A DNA stretch of 64,000 nucleotides from UBA10649 sp965227045 (GCA_965227045.1 OZ245718.1:2914001-2978000), one strand, 5' to 3'. Positions 43,782 to 52,931 are shown, numbered from the stretch's first letter. Program-made: numbers and translations. Notes: generated by a model from the sequence alone, not told the origin.

Positions 43782-44984
43782 GTGACGATCTCGGAACGGC
43801 CACCCGTCCTGCGCGTCGTGCGCGACCGGGCAACCCTCGTCTCCTATGCCTCGATATCCGGCTGGTCCTGGTTCGTGTACGGGCTGGGCGCGGTCCTGGT
43901 CTTCCTCCACGACGAGCAGGACAGCGCGGCGTGGCTGCAGGGATTCCACGGGACGACGCTGGCGGCAGGCGGAGTCATCGGCGCGCTCCTTGCCCCCCGG
44001 CTGATCAATCGTTTCGGCCGCGGGCTGGTCATGCGCGTCGGAGTTCTCGGCGCTGCGGCATGCATCGTGCTCTTCGTCGCGCCCGTCCCGGCCGCCGTCT
44101 GGACGCTGACCGCGGTGTTCCTGGCCTGCCTGTTCGGCAATCTCATCGTCGTGTGCGTCAACGCATTCCTGGCCACGCACCAGGGAGCCGCCGCTCCGGC
44201 CGCGTTCACCGAGAGCACGGGGCTCGCGGCGCTGATGGGCCTGCTCGCACCGCTCACGATCGGCCTGGCCGCGTCGACCGTGCTCGGCTGGCGTGCGGGA
44301 ATCCTCGTCTGCGTCGTCGGATTCATCGCGATCGAATTCGCCAGGGGCGCACACCTGTCCACCTATGGCGAGGCGGGACTCGTCCCTACGCGCCAGGCGT
44401 CGGGCGTCATGCCGTCCCTGACGTACTGGGCACTTGCGGGAGGCACCGCGTACATCGGCGCGGAGTTCTGCATCTCATTGTGGGGGGCGACGCTTCTGCA
44501 GGAACGAACCGGAATGAGCGACGCGGCGTCGGCCGCCGGACTTGGCGCCTTCCTCGGCGGCGTGTTCGTCGGTCGTGCGTTCGGGTCCAGCCTCGCCCGT
44601 CGGATGTCGTCGGAACGACTGCTCCGCGCCTCACTCATCGCGGGAATGGTCATGTTCTTCGCGATGTGGGCGTCAACGCAAACGTGGATGATCCTGCTCG
44701 CGTTCTTCGCGACCGGCGTCGCACTCGCGCTCGCGTGGCCGCTGAGCATGTCGCGGATCATCCGGGCCGCGGGCGGCCGACCGGACCGCGCGTCGAGCCT
44801 CGCGCTCGCATGCACCACGGCGGCCATCGGACTGGCACCATTCCTGCTGGGCGGGCTGGCCGAATCAATGCCCGTGCATCGGGCCTTCCTGCTGGTTCCC
44901 GTACTCATCGGGGTGGCCCTTGTTGTTGTCGTCTTCCGACCGGTCGCTGAACTCGTACCGGAGGCGTCTACGCCGGCTCCGTGA
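43782..44984 (+). CDS. MFS transporter
   Basis: A 400-residue membrane protein with about 12 hydrophobic segments, starting after a short tail and GWSWFVYGLGAVLVFLHDE. Segments such as GVIGALLAPRLINRFGRGLVMRVG match the inter-helix loop of MFS carriers. GTG 43782. It carries no cluster operator, so it marks the right-hand boundary of the regulon. It converges on and overlaps the next gene by 17 bp. Substrate unknown. Confidence 0.85.
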   Translation: MTISERPPVLRVVRDRATLVSYASISGWSWFVYGLGAVLVFLHDEQDSAAWLQGFHGTTLAAGGVIGALLAPRLINRFGRGLVMRVGVLGAAACIVLFVAPVPAAVWTLTAVFLACLFGNLIVVCVNAFLATHQGAAAPAAFTESTGLAALMGLLAPLTIGLAASTVLGWRAGILVCVVGFIAIEFARGAHLSTYGEAGLVPTRQASGVMPSLTYWALAGGTAYIGAEFCISLWGATLLQERTGMSDAASAAGLGAFLGGVFVGRAFGSSLARRMSSERLLRASLIAGMVMFFAMWASTQTWMILLAFFATGVALALAWPLSMSRIIRAAGGRPDRASSLALACTTAAIGLAPFLLGGLAESMPVHRAFLLVPVLIGVALVVVVFRPVAELVPEASTPAP

Positions 44985-45831
44985 GTTCGAGGTCGTCTGC
45001 CGCATTGCGATTCGTGCGCGCGTTGCGCAGTCCGTCGATTGTCATGATCGACAGCGAGATCCACACGAGCAGGAACCCGATCCACCTGCTGGTGGACATC
45101 TGCTCGCCGAAGACGAAGACGCCGAGCAGGAACAGCATCACCGGGCACAGGTACTGCATGAGTCCCAGAGTCGACAGGGGGATCCGTGTCGCTGCTCCGG
45201 TGAAGGCCAGCAACGGCAAAGCGGTGACCGGCCCGAGGCCGATCAGGAGGATCAGCGTCAGTGGGGAGTGGTCGATCACCGATGACGTCGTCGCGACCGA
45301 GAACCCGACGAGCGCCAACACCGCTACTGGCGCGAGGATCGCGGTCTCGATGGTCAGCGACTGGACCGCGCCGACGCCCAGTTGCTTCTTGACCAGGCCG
45401 TACACCGCGAAGGTGCCAGCAAGCAGCAGGCTGATCCACGGCGGGCGGCCGTAACTGACCGTGAGTACGAGTACTGCAAGCGCCGCCACCGCGACAGCGA
45501 CCCACTGCCCGGTGCGCAGTCGCTCGCGAAGGACCACGACGCCAAGGGCGACGGAGAACAGTGGGTTGATGAAGTAGCCGAGCGAGGCTTCGACGAGCTG
45601 GTTGCTCTCGATCGCGTACATGTAGACGCTCCAGTTCACCCCGAGGAGAACGGCGGCGACCGAGAGCATGGCGATGTTCCGCGCTGAACGCGCCGTGCTG
45701 ATGGTGCGCTTCCAGGTGCGGGTGACCGTGGTCAGAAGCAGGAGGAAGACGGTTGCCCAGATGATCCGGTTCGCGACGAGGTCAAGAGCGGAGACGTCGT
45801 CGTCGAACAGGTGGTAGTAGAGCGGCAGCAA
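44968..45831 (-). CDS. RarD/EamA-family permease; N-terminus unclear
   Basis: A hydrophobic protein of the RarD type with LLPLYYHLFDDDVSALDLVANRIIWA and two EamA halves, about 9-10 membrane segments. The first possible standard start codon is TTG 45831, but the frame continues upstream through IGAALGLFAYGFWG, which is the expected first half of helix 1. No ATG, GTG or other TTG lies in that extension before korB sequence, so an unusual start (CTG near the korB stop) or a sequence error is possible. Confidence 0.78.
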   Translation of the reverse strand: MLPLYYHLFDDDVSALDLVANRIIWATVFLLLLTTVTRTWKRTISTARSARNIAMLSVAAVLLGVNWSVYMYAIESNQLVEASLGYFINPLFSVALGVVVLRERLRTGQWVAVAVAALAVLVLTVSYGRPPWISLLLAGTFAVYGLVKKQLGVGAVQSLTIETAILAPVAVLALVGFSVATTSSVIDHSPLTLILLIGLGPVTALPLLAFTGAATRIPLSTLGLMQYLCPVMLFLLGVFVFGEQMSTSRWIGFLLVWISLSIMTIDGLRNARTNRNAADDLELTEPA

Positions 45832-45908
45832 TCCCCAGAAGCCGTACGCGAACAGGCCGAGCGCCGCGCCGATCCCTGCTTGGGACTGTGGCAGGCGAGA
45901 GCGAAGCG

Positions 45909-46970
45909 TCAGGACACGTTCCAGGTGTCGCTGCCCGTGAGCAGCGACTGCAGGTTGCCCGCACCCTCGCGAGCAGTGACCTCGGCCACCTGCTCGCGAA
46001 CGAGGCGGTCGTACGAGGGACGCTCGATGTCGCGGAACACGCCGATCGGGGTGTTCATGAGCGTGCGCGGGTTCGCTAGTCGCGACAGCGCGAACGCGAG
46101 GCCGGGATCCTTGGCATGTGCGTCGTGACGGATGATCGCGTCCTCGCCGACCTCGGCAACCTCGGCAACGGTGATGTGGCCGTCGGGCCTGCGGATGACG
46201 CCCTTCTCATTGTCGCGGCCAAAGCGGATCGGCTCGCCATGCTGCAGCCTGATCATGACGTCGTCGCGGGTGTCGCTGTCCTTCAGCGGCTCGAAGGCTC
46301 CGTCGTTGAAGATGTTGCAGTTCTGGTAGATCTCGATGAGTGCGGTGCCCTCGTGGGAGGCGGCTTGGCGCAGGACCTCGGTGAGGTGCTTGCGGTCCGA
46401 GTCGATGGTGCGTGCCACGAATGTCGCCTCGGCGCCCAGCGCGAGCGACACGGGATTGAACGAGTAGTCCAGCGATCCCTGCGGGGTGGACTTGGTGATC
46501 TTCCCCTGCTCGGAGGTGGGGGAGTACTGGCCCTTCGTCAGGCCGTAGATCCGGTTGTTGAACATCAGGATCTTGAGGTTGACGTTGCGGCGCAGCGCAT
46601 GAATGAGGTGGTTGCCGCCGATGGACAGCGAGTCCCCGTCGCCGGTGATGACCCACACCGACAGGTCCGGGCGGGTGACCGCGAGACCAGTGGCGATAGC
46701 CGGAGCGCGGCCGTGGATCGAGTGCATGCCGTACGTGTTCATGTAGTACGGGAATCGCGACGAGCAGCCGATGCCGGATACGAAGACGATGTTCTCTCGC
46801 TTCAGGCCCAGCTCGGGCAGGAAGCTCTGCACGGCGGAGAGGATCGCGTAGTCACCGCAGCCGGGGCACCAGCGCACCTCCTGGTCGGACTTGAAGTCCT
46901 TGGCGCTCTGTGGACCGTCGGCCTTGGGGACCAGGGTCAGCGATGGAAGTGATGTCAGCAGGTCGGTCAT
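45909..46970 (-). CDS. korB: 2-oxoglutarate:ferredoxin oxidoreductase, beta subunit
   Basis: A 353-residue KorB. It has the cluster-binding cysteines in RWCPGCGDYAI and GIGCSS, the thiamine-diphosphate motif GDGDSLSIGGNH, and NCNIFND. With KorA it decarboxylates 2-oxoglutarate to succinyl-CoA and reduces ferredoxin. It starts 8 bp after korA, in one operon. Actinobacteria often use KorAB in or alongside the TCA cycle. Confidence 0.92.
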   Translation of the reverse strand: MTDLLTSLPSLTLVPKADGPQSAKDFKSDQEVRWCPGCGDYAILSAVQSFLPELGLKRENIVFVSGIGCSSRFPYYMNTYGMHSIHGRAPAIATGLAVTRPDLSVWVITGDGDSLSIGGNHLIHALRRNVNLKILMFNNRIYGLTKGQYSPTSEQGKITKSTPQGSLDYSFNPVSLALGAEATFVARTIDSDRKHLTEVLRQAASHEGTALIEIYQNCNIFNDGAFEPLKDSDTRDDVMIRLQHGEPIRFGRDNEKGVIRRPDGHITVAEVAEVGEDAIIRHDAHAKDPGLAFALSRLANPRTLMNTPIGVFRDIERPSYDRLVREQVAEVTAREGAGNLQSLLTGSDTWNVS

Positions 46971-46977
46971 GTCAGCC

Positions 46978-48840
46978 TCACAGGCTTTCGAGTGCGGTGG
47001 AGATGGCGGTTACCAGTTCGGTGGACTTGAAGGGCATGCCCCGTACTTGGTTGATTCCCTCGATGTCGACGAGGAACTTCGCGCGCAGCAGCATGGTGAG
47101 CTGGCCGAGGTTCATCTCGGGCACGATCACCTTGTCGTACGAGCGGAGCACCTCGCCGAGGTTCCTCGGGAAGGGGTTGAGGTGACGCAGGTGTGCCTGC
47201 GCGACCTTCGCCCCGGTGCGCCGGGTGATCTCGCAGGCGGCGCCGATCGGCCCGTAGGTGGATCCCCATCCCAGGACGAGCACGCGCGCGTCGCCGTCGG
47301 GATCGTCGACCTCCATCAGCGGGAGCGAGTCGGCGATGCCGTCGATCTTCGCCTGGCGCAGTCGCACCATGCGGTCGTGGTTCTCCGGGTCGTAGGAGAT
47401 GGCCCCAGGACCGTCGGACTTCTCCAGCCCGCCGATGCGGTGCTCCAGACCGGCCGTTCCCGGCACTGCCCAGGCACGAGCGAGGGTCTCCGGGTCGCGC
47501 AGGTAGGGCCAGAACTCTTCGGTGCCGTCGGCCGCCGTGTGGTTGGGGGCGGTGGCGAAGTTCGGGTTGATCGCCGGCAGCGCCGACGCGTCGGGGACGA
47601 GCCAGGGCTCGGAACCGTTGGCGATGTAGCCGTCGGAGAGGATGAAGACCGGCGTGCGGTACTCGATCGCGATGCGCGCCGCCTCGATGGCCGCCCAGAA
47701 GCAGTCCGAAGGCGACTGCGGAGCGATGATCGGCACGGGCGACTCGCCGTTGCGACCGAACATCGCCTGCAGCAGGTCCGACTGCTCGGTCTTCGTCGGC
47801 AGTCCGGTCGAGGGGCCACCGCGCTGCACGTCGACGATCAGGAGCGGGAGTTCCAGTGAGACCGCCAGGCCGATGGCCTCGGACTTGAGGGCGACGCCGG
47901 GACCCGATGTCGTCGTCAGGCCGAGCGCACCGCCGTAGGAGGCGCCGACCGCCGCAGCGATGCCGGCGATCTCGTCCTCCGCCTGGAAGGTCACGACGCC
48001 GAACTTCTTCTGCTTGCTCAGTTCGTGGAGGATGTCGGACGCGGGCGTGATCGGGTAGCTGCCCAGGAACAACGGCATGCCGGACAACTCGCCCGCCGCG
48101 ACCAATCCGTACGCGAGCGCAGGGTTGCCCGAGATGTTTCGGTACGTGCCCGCGGCCATCTGCGCCGGTGCGACCTCGTACTGCACAGAGAACGACTCGG
48201 TGGTCTCACCGAAGGACCAGCCCGCCTCGAAGGCGGCGAGGTTGGCGGCGAGGATCGCGGGCTTAGACCCGAACTTCTTCTCCAGGAACGCGCGCGTGCC
48301 TTCGGCCCCGCGTGAGTACAGCCACGACAGCAGGCCGAGCGCGTACATGTTCTTCGACCGCTCGGCATCCTTCTTGCTGAGGTCGAAGCCCTTGAGGGCC
48401 TCCACGGTCTGCGAGGTCAAGGCGATCGCGTGCACGTTGTACGGGTCCAGCGAGCCGTCCTCGAGCGGGTTGACCGCGAAGCCGACCTTCTCCCATGCGC
48501 GCTTGGTGAACTCGTCGGTGTTGACGATCAGGTCAGCACCGCGCGGCAGGTCCTTGATGTTGGCCTTCAGGGCCGCGGGGTTCATCGCGACGAGCACGTT
48601 CGGCGCGTCGCCCGGAGTGGTGATCTCGTGATCGGCGAAGGCCAGCTGGTAGCCGGAGACGCCGTTCACGGTTCCCGCTGGTGCGCGGATCTCGGCGGGG
48701 AAGTCGGGCAGAGTCACCAGGTCGTTGCCCAGTCCCGCGGTCTCGGAGGTGAAGCGGTCGCCGGTCAGCTGCATGCCGTCGCCGGAGTCACCGGCGAAGC
48801 GAATGACGACCCTATTCAGTTGGACAAGCTGCTTGGGCAC
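46978..48840 (-). CDS. korA: 2-oxoglutarate:ferredoxin oxidoreductase, fused gamma/alpha subunit
   Basis: A 620-residue protein: an N-terminal gamma-type domain (VIRFAGDSGDGMQLTGDRF), then the alpha domain beginning near LAYGLVAAGELSGMPLFLGSYPITPASD, with AEDEIAGIAAAVGASYGG, TTTSGPGVALKSE and VQRGGPSTGLPTKTEQ. The fusion is standard for the two-subunit KorAB enzyme. It is divergent from the nuoB-like gene, 179 bp apart. Confidence 0.93.
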   Translation of the reverse strand: MPKQLVQLNRVVIRFAGDSGDGMQLTGDRFTSETAGLGNDLVTLPDFPAEIRAPAGTVNGVSGYQLAFADHEITTPGDAPNVLVAMNPAALKANIKDLPRGADLIVNTDEFTKRAWEKVGFAVNPLEDGSLDPYNVHAIALTSQTVEALKGFDLSKKDAERSKNMYALGLLSWLYSRGAEGTRAFLEKKFGSKPAILAANLAAFEAGWSFGETTESFSVQYEVAPAQMAAGTYRNISGNPALAYGLVAAGELSGMPLFLGSYPITPASDILHELSKQKKFGVVTFQAEDEIAGIAAAVGASYGGALGLTTTSGPGVALKSEAIGLAVSLELPLLIVDVQRGGPSTGLPTKTEQSDLLQAMFGRNGESPVPIIAPQSPSDCFWAAIEAARIAIEYRTPVFILSDGYIANGSEPWLVPDASALPAINPNFATAPNHTAADGTEEFWPYLRDPETLARAWAVPGTAGLEHRIGGLEKSDGPGAISYDPENHDRMVRLRQAKIDGIADSLPLMEVDDPDGDARVLVLGWGSTYGPIGAACEITRRTGAKVAQAHLRHLNPFPRNLGEVLRSYDKVIVPEMNLGQLTMLLRAKFLVDIEGINQVRGMPFKSTELVTAISTALESL

Positions 48841-49019
48841 GGTCTCCCCTTGGTCCGGGATAGCTCGATGACTGGTCGGCGCTCCCGCGCCGCGAGCCGC
48901 GTGATGCGGCCCGCACCATTGTGCTCCTGATTGTGCGGTTCTGCCGCGTTGAGTGTGCAGTGTGTCCTAAGTAACTTTGGTCACGATGCGGTTACGACGC
49001 GGGCCGTAGGCTCGGCCGG

Positions 49020-49451
49020 GTGGACTCCGTCAGCACCGCGACCGCCCCGGCTTTCCGGGTGGCCGGGAACAGCAGCGTTCGCATCGTCATGGCGAACGTG
49101 GGCCTGGCCTGCTGCTCGATGGAGGTGGAGTCCGCGATCCGGACGGGCCTCCTGGTCGCCGAGGCGCCCACCGACGATGCGGCCGCCAAGACGATCCTGC
49201 TGGTCTCGGGCACGGTGACTGACGCGCTGGCGCCTGCAGTCCTGCGCATGCACGCCGCCCTGCCGGCCCCGGCACGGGTGATGGCGTTCGGCGCGTGTGC
49301 GAGCACCGGCGGGCCCTACTGGGATGCGCCGACCGTCACAAAGGGCATCGACCAGGTACTCGAGGTGTCGACCTACGTGCCGGGGTGCCCGCCGCGGCCC
49401 GAAGCGCTCGTCGCCGCCCTGGTGGCCTTGGCTGACGGAGACCGGTGGTGA
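49020..49451 (+). CDS. NuoB-like NADH:quinone oxidoreductase 20-kDa subunit
   Basis: A 143-residue protein with the four cysteines of the NuoB N2 cluster: GLACCSMEVESA (two), GACAS and PGCPP. The chain and spacing match the family, though it is shorter than complex I NuoB and lacks its C-terminal tail. Start GTG 49020. The following nuoC-like and ferredoxin-like genes overlap in turn. No nuoD, nuoH or nuoL gene is nearby. Confidence 0.88.
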   Translation: MDSVSTATAPAFRVAGNSSVRIVMANVGLACCSMEVESAIRTGLLVAEAPTDDAAAKTILLVSGTVTDALAPAVLRMHAALPAPARVMAFGACASTGGPYWDAPTVTKGIDQVLEVSTYVPGCPPRPEALVAALVALADGDRW

Positions 49452-49906
49452 TCGCAATCCAGGCACGCGACTGGCTGGAGGAGTGGACCAGGCGTTACGC
49501 CGACGGCTTCGTCTATCTGGACTTCCTGACGGCAGTCGACCGCGTGGTTGGCCTGGAGATCGTCGCGCACGCTCTCAACCCGGAATCGCATGAACGGGTG
49601 CTTGCCAGCGCGGTGGTCATGTCTGACGACCCGCGAATCGACAGCCTCAGCACGCTGTATGCAGGTGCGTCGTGGCACGAGCGAGAGACGTCGGAGATGT
49701 TCGGGATCGCCTTCGTCGGGCTGCGAGATGAGCGTCAACTACTTCTGCGCACGAACCTGGGCGCGCCGCCGATGAAGCGGAGTGCGGTGCTCGCCGCCCG
49801 CGTTGCACTCGACTGGCCCGGGACTGCCGAGCCCGGCGGAAGTCCCTCGCGCCGGCGGCAGCGTCCCCCGGGCGTGCCCGATGAGTGGCTCGAGAACCGG
49901 TCATGA
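49445..49906 (+). CDS. NuoC-like 30-kDa subunit domain protein
   Basis: A 153-residue protein with the NuoC signature ASWHERETSEMFGI in the middle and an Arg-rich Pro-containing tail. It overlaps the NuoB-like stop; GTG 49445 or 49448 could start. In complex I and hydrogenase complexes NuoC sits next to NuoB in the peripheral arm. No NuoD fusion is present. Confidence 0.82.
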   Translation: MVIAIQARDWLEEWTRRYADGFVYLDFLTAVDRVVGLEIVAHALNPESHERVLASAVVMSDDPRIDSLSTLYAGASWHERETSEMFGIAFVGLRDERQLLLRTNLGAPPMKRSAVLAARVALDWPGTAEPGGSPSRRRQRPPGVPDEWLENRS

Positions 49907-50238
49907 CGCAGCTGCCTGGTCCGCGCCCGCGGGGAGTGATCGGTCTCGTGGCGTCCGCCTGCACGTCATGCATGCTCTGCGTTCGCGAGTGCCCGACCTG
50001 GTGCATCACCCTGGACAGCCATACGACTGAGGTCACCGAGGAGGGTGCTCGACGGCCGCGTACCGTCAACGTGCTCGACGAGTTCTCGATCGACTACGGG
50101 CTGTGCATGTACTGCGGAATCTGCGTGGACGTCTGCCCGTTCGACGCCCTCGAGTGGAGCCCGGAGTTCGAGTACAGCGCGGCGCAGCGGGCCGAACTCG
50201 TGCAGTCGATGACCCAACTGGAGCAGTGGCTCCAGTAA
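49903..50238 (+). CDS. NuoI-like 2x[4Fe-4S] ferredoxin protein
   Basis: A 111-residue protein with two full cluster motifs: CTSCMLCVRECP and CMYCGICVDVCP, each CxxCxxCxxxC followed by P. This is the NuoI/8-Fe ferredoxin layout. ATG 49903 overlaps the previous stop (ATGA). With NuoB- and NuoC-like partners it could pass electrons from ferredoxin (for example from KorAB) to an acceptor. Confidence 0.87.
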   Translation: MTQLPGPRPRGVIGLVASACTSCMLCVRECPTWCITLDSHTTEVTEEGARRPRTVNVLDEFSIDYGLCMYCGICVDVCPFDALEWSPEFEYSAAQRAELVQSMTQLEQWLQ

Positions 50239-50270
50239 ACCCCCCCCAACCTCAAGGTCGGCGTACGGGG

Positions 50271-50762
50271 TTAGCGGTAGTTGTCGAACTGCACCGCGAA
50301 GTCGAGGTCGGCGCCTTTCACCAGCGCCTGCACCGCCTGCAGGTCATCGCGGCTCTTGCTGGTGACCCGCAGTTCCTCGCCCATGACCTGGGTCTTGACC
50401 GTCTTGGGGCCCTCATCGCGGATCAGCTTGCCGATCTTCTTCGCCTGCTCCTGGGAGATGCCCGCCTTGAACGTGCCGGTGATCTTGTATTCCTTGCCCG
50501 ATGACCGCGGGTCCTCGGCCTCGAAGGACTTCAGGCTGAGTCCGCGCTTGATGATCTTCTCCTGGAAGACGTCGAGTGCAGCCTTCGCGCGCTCCTCAGT
50601 GCCGGACGTGATCTCGACGCCGAGCTCGCCCTTCCACTCGATCGTCGTGCCGGTGTTCTTGAAGTCGAATCGCTGCGCGAGCTCCTTGGCCGCCTGGTTC
50701 AGGGCGTTGTCCGCCTCCTGGCGATCGACCTTCGAGACGATGTCGAAACTGCTGTCAGCCAT
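50271..50762 (-). CDS. YajQ-family (UPF0234) nucleotide-binding protein
   Basis: A 163-residue protein starting MADSSFDIVSKVDRQE and containing AAKELAQRFDFKNTGTTIEW and LRVTSKSRDDLQAV, matching YajQ. Members bind cyclic di-GMP or RNA-like ligands. ATG 50762 has AAGGAGAG upstream; a longer frame crosses the tRNA and is not coding. It is convergent with the ferredoxin gene. Confidence 0.92.
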   Translation of the reverse strand: MADSSFDIVSKVDRQEADNALNQAAKELAQRFDFKNTGTTIEWKGELGVEITSGTEERAKAALDVFQEKIIKRGLSLKSFEAEDPRSSGKEYKITGTFKAGISQEQAKKIGKLIRDEGPKTVKTQVMGEELRVTSKSRDDLQAVQALVKGADLDFAVQFDNYR

Positions 50763-50845
50763 GTGCTCTCCTTGCCCGCTGCTCGTTGATCTGTGCGCAC
50801 AGTCTGTCAGCCTCGCACCCGTGTGTATCCTTCTCGATGCACCAT

Positions 50846-50927
50846 GGCGGGTTGCCCGAGTGGCCAATGGGAGCGGACTGTAAATCCGCCGGCTTAGCCT
50901 TCGAAGGTTCGAATCCTTCACCCGCCA
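50846..50927 (+). tRNA. tRNA-Tyr (GTA)
   Basis: An 82-nt type II tRNA. The acceptor stem GGCGGGT pairs with ACCCGCC, the anticodon stem is GCGGA/TCCGC with GTA at 50880-50882, and a variable arm is present. CCA is not encoded. Confidence 0.93.
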
Positions 50928-51000
50928 CGCGTGTCGTGGGGCCGCTCCCAAACGGGGTCGGCCCCACGCGCTTTTCTGGGGCTGCCGAGAGGAGTCGCTG

Positions 51001-51462
51001 GTGGCCAGGATCCTCGTCACCGGCATGTCCGGCACGGGAAAGTCGACGGTGCTGGCCGCGCTCGCCGGCCGTGGGTATCCGGTCGTCGACACCGACTACG
51101 ACGGATACTCCGAGGAGATCGACTCCAGCGAAGGCCCGCAGCAGGTCTGGGTCACCGAACGAATCGACGTACTGCTCGCCCAGCCTGGCGCTTTGGTGCT
51201 GTCAGGGTGCGTCTCCAACCAGGGCGAGTTCTACGACCGTCTCGATGCGGTCGTCCTGCTCACGGCCCCCGCGGACGTGCTGCTCCAGCGGCTCGCGCAG
51301 CGCGACACCAACAGGTTCGGTAAGTCTTCCCGGGACGTGACGCGGATCCTCCGCGACCTCGTGGAGGTCGAGCCCCTGCTCCGCGCAACGGCGACCGTCG
51401 AGATCGTCACGACGGCGCCGCTCGAGGAAGTCGTCGACGCGATCGAGGTGCTGCTCGCCTAG
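51001..51462 (+). CDS. small P-loop ATPase/kinase-like protein
   Basis: A 153-residue protein with Walker A GMSGTGKST at the N-terminus and VVDTDYDGYSEEI as a likely acceptor or base region. It resembles shikimate- or adenylate-kinase-like small nucleotide kinases. Start GTG 51001 lies 74 bp after tRNA-Tyr, and GAGAGGAG precedes it. The substrate is not known. It overlaps the convergent SDR by 4 bp. Confidence 0.78.
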   Translation: MARILVTGMSGTGKSTVLAALAGRGYPVVDTDYDGYSEEIDSSEGPQQVWVTERIDVLLAQPGALVLSGCVSNQGEFYDRLDAVVLLTAPADVLLQRLAQRDTNRFGKSSRDVTRILRDLVEVEPLLRATATVEIVTTAPLEEVVDAIEVLLA

Positions 51463-52397
51463 GCGTCGAGCGGGAAGCGGACTCCGGTGAGTTCCTCGCT
51501 CACGGTCCACAGTCGACGCGCTGTTGCCTCGTTCAGCGCCGCCTTCGACCGTCCGACCATCACCGGGTATCCATGCTGCTCGAAGGGACCGCTCGGCCCT
51601 ACGTAGGCGCCGCCGGGCAGGCCGGGCGACGTCGCCGCGAACAGCGTGGGAAGCGCGCCCATCTCGGCCGACTGCGCGAGCACCCGATTGCCGAGGTCGG
51701 TGATGCGTTCCATCCAGCCCCGGCTGCGCATCCGCGGGCCACCGGACTGCAGGTTCGTCGCGGCGTAGCCGGGATGAGCGGCCATGGACAGCGTCGCGAT
51801 CCCGGTGAGGTCCAGGCGCCGCTGCAGTTCGCTCGCAAACAGCAGGTTCGCCAGCTTGCTCTGCGCGTAGGCGCCCCAGGCAGAGTATCGCCGTGTCGAC
51901 ATGAGGTCCTCGAAGTGAATCCGGCCCAAGCGGTGCGCCTGGGAGGAGATCGTCACGACCCGCGACCGCGGCCGAGCGATCAGCGCGGGGAGCACAAGGG
52001 CGGTGAGCGCGAAATGCCCGAGGTGATTGGTGGCCAGTTGCGCCTCGAAGCCGTCAGGCGTGGTCCGGTGCGGCGTTGCCATGATCCCGGCGTTGTTCAC
52101 CAGCAGGTCTAGGCCCCCGGGATGCGCGGCGGACCACGCGTCGGCGAACGCGTGCACAGAGGCGAGCTCGGCAAGGTCCAGGCGCGCGACGGCCACCTGG
52201 GACCCCGGTTCCCATCGCTGGATCTGGGCAGCGGCGGCCGCTCCACGCGCCTCGTCGCGAACCGCGAGCGTGACGTCGGCGCCGTGACCGGCGAGCTGCC
52301 GAGCCGCCTGCAGACCGATTCCCGAGTTGGCCCCCGTGACGACCGCGACGCGACCGGTGAGGTCGGACATGTCCTGCGCCGTCCATGCGTCCGTCAT
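51459..52397 (-). CDS. SDR-family oxidoreductase (retinol-dehydrogenase-like)
   Basis: A 312-residue SDR of the larger oxidoreductase type: VAVVTGANSGIGLQAARQL, LLVNNAGIMATPHRTT, NHLGHFALTALVLPAL, and YAQSKLANLLF with catalytic Tyr and Lys. ATG 52397 is chosen; TTG 52409 and ATG 52358 are possible. It is not part of the regulon. Confidence 0.87.
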   Translation of the reverse strand: MTDAWTAQDMSDLTGRVAVVTGANSGIGLQAARQLAGHGADVTLAVRDEARGAAAAAQIQRWEPGSQVAVARLDLAELASVHAFADAWSAAHPGGLDLLVNNAGIMATPHRTTPDGFEAQLATNHLGHFALTALVLPALIARPRSRVVTISSQAHRLGRIHFEDLMSTRRYSAWGAYAQSKLANLLFASELQRRLDLTGIATLSMAAHPGYAATNLQSGGPRMRSRGWMERITDLGNRVLAQSAEMGALPTLFAATSPGLPGGAYVGPSGPFEQHGYPVMVGRSKAALNEATARRLWTVSEELTGVRFPLDA

Positions 52398-52490
52398 GAG
52401 GCCAGTCAACCGCTATTCCGGGCCGCCGCCGAGCGGCGGGACTCGATTTCCCGTCGCTCGGGGCGCTTGTGTACGCTTACGGGGCTTTAG

Positions 52491-52563
52491 GCCCCTTTAG
52501 CTCAGACGGCAGAGCGTCTCCATGGTAAGGAGAAGGTCTACGGTTCGATTCCGTAAAGGGGCT
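52491..52563 (+). tRNA. tRNA-Thr (GGT)
   Basis: A 73-nt cloverleaf: acceptor GCCCCTT/AAGGGGC, anticodon loop ATGGTAA with anticodon GGT, and the T-loop TTCGATT. No CCA is encoded. Confidence 0.92.
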
Positions 52564-52589
52564 CGATGAGGTGCACGTCGCCTCATTGC

Positions 52590-52662
52590 GGCGGGGTAGC
52601 TCAGTTGGTAGAGCAAGCGGCTCATAATCGCTGTGTCGCCGGTTCAAGTCCGGCCTCCGCTA
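52590..52662 (+). tRNA. tRNA-Met (CAT), elongator type
   Basis: A 73-nt cloverleaf: acceptor GGCGGGG with CTCCGCT (two G-U pairs), anticodon loop CTCATAA with CAT, and T-arm GCCGG TTCAAGT CCGGC. It lacks the three G-C pairs before the anticodon that mark initiator tRNA. Confidence 0.9.
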
Positions 52663-52736
52663 CTTAGGCCGGTTCGACCAGCATCACCAACACGCTCGAC
52701 AAGCGCTTGTCGAGATCATCAGAAAGAGGAAGACCA

Positions 52737-52904
52737 GTGGGTAAGGCTACCGACGTTCGCCCGAAGATCACGATGGCATGCGAGGACTGCAAGCACCGTA
52801 ACTACATCACCAAGAAGAACCGCCGCAACGATCCTGATCGTCTTGAGGCCAAGAAGTTCTGCCCGAACTGCAACAAGCACACGAACCACAAGGAAACCCG
52901 CTAG
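52737..52904 (+). CDS. rpmG: ribosomal protein bL33
   Basis: A 55-residue basic protein. MGKATDVRPKITMACEDCKH, then KKNRRNDPDRLEAKKFCPNC, is bL33 of the zinc-binding type, since both CxxC pairs are intact. GTG 52737 has AGAGGA at 52725-52730; the longer frame upstream overlaps tRNA sequence and is rejected. Together with hadAB- and murB-like genes it is part of a conserved actinobacterial block. Confidence 0.96.
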   Translation: MGKATDVRPKITMACEDCKHRNYITKKNRRNDPDRLEAKKFCPNCNKHTNHKETR

Positions 52905-52931
52905 TCGCGGTTCGTACGGCAGACTGACCGC

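Noticed and set aside
50846..52662. tRNA genes as attachment sites marking a genomic island
   Set aside because: No integrase, no repeat of a tRNA 3' end elsewhere in the window, and the catabolic cluster ends 7 kb to the left of the first tRNA.
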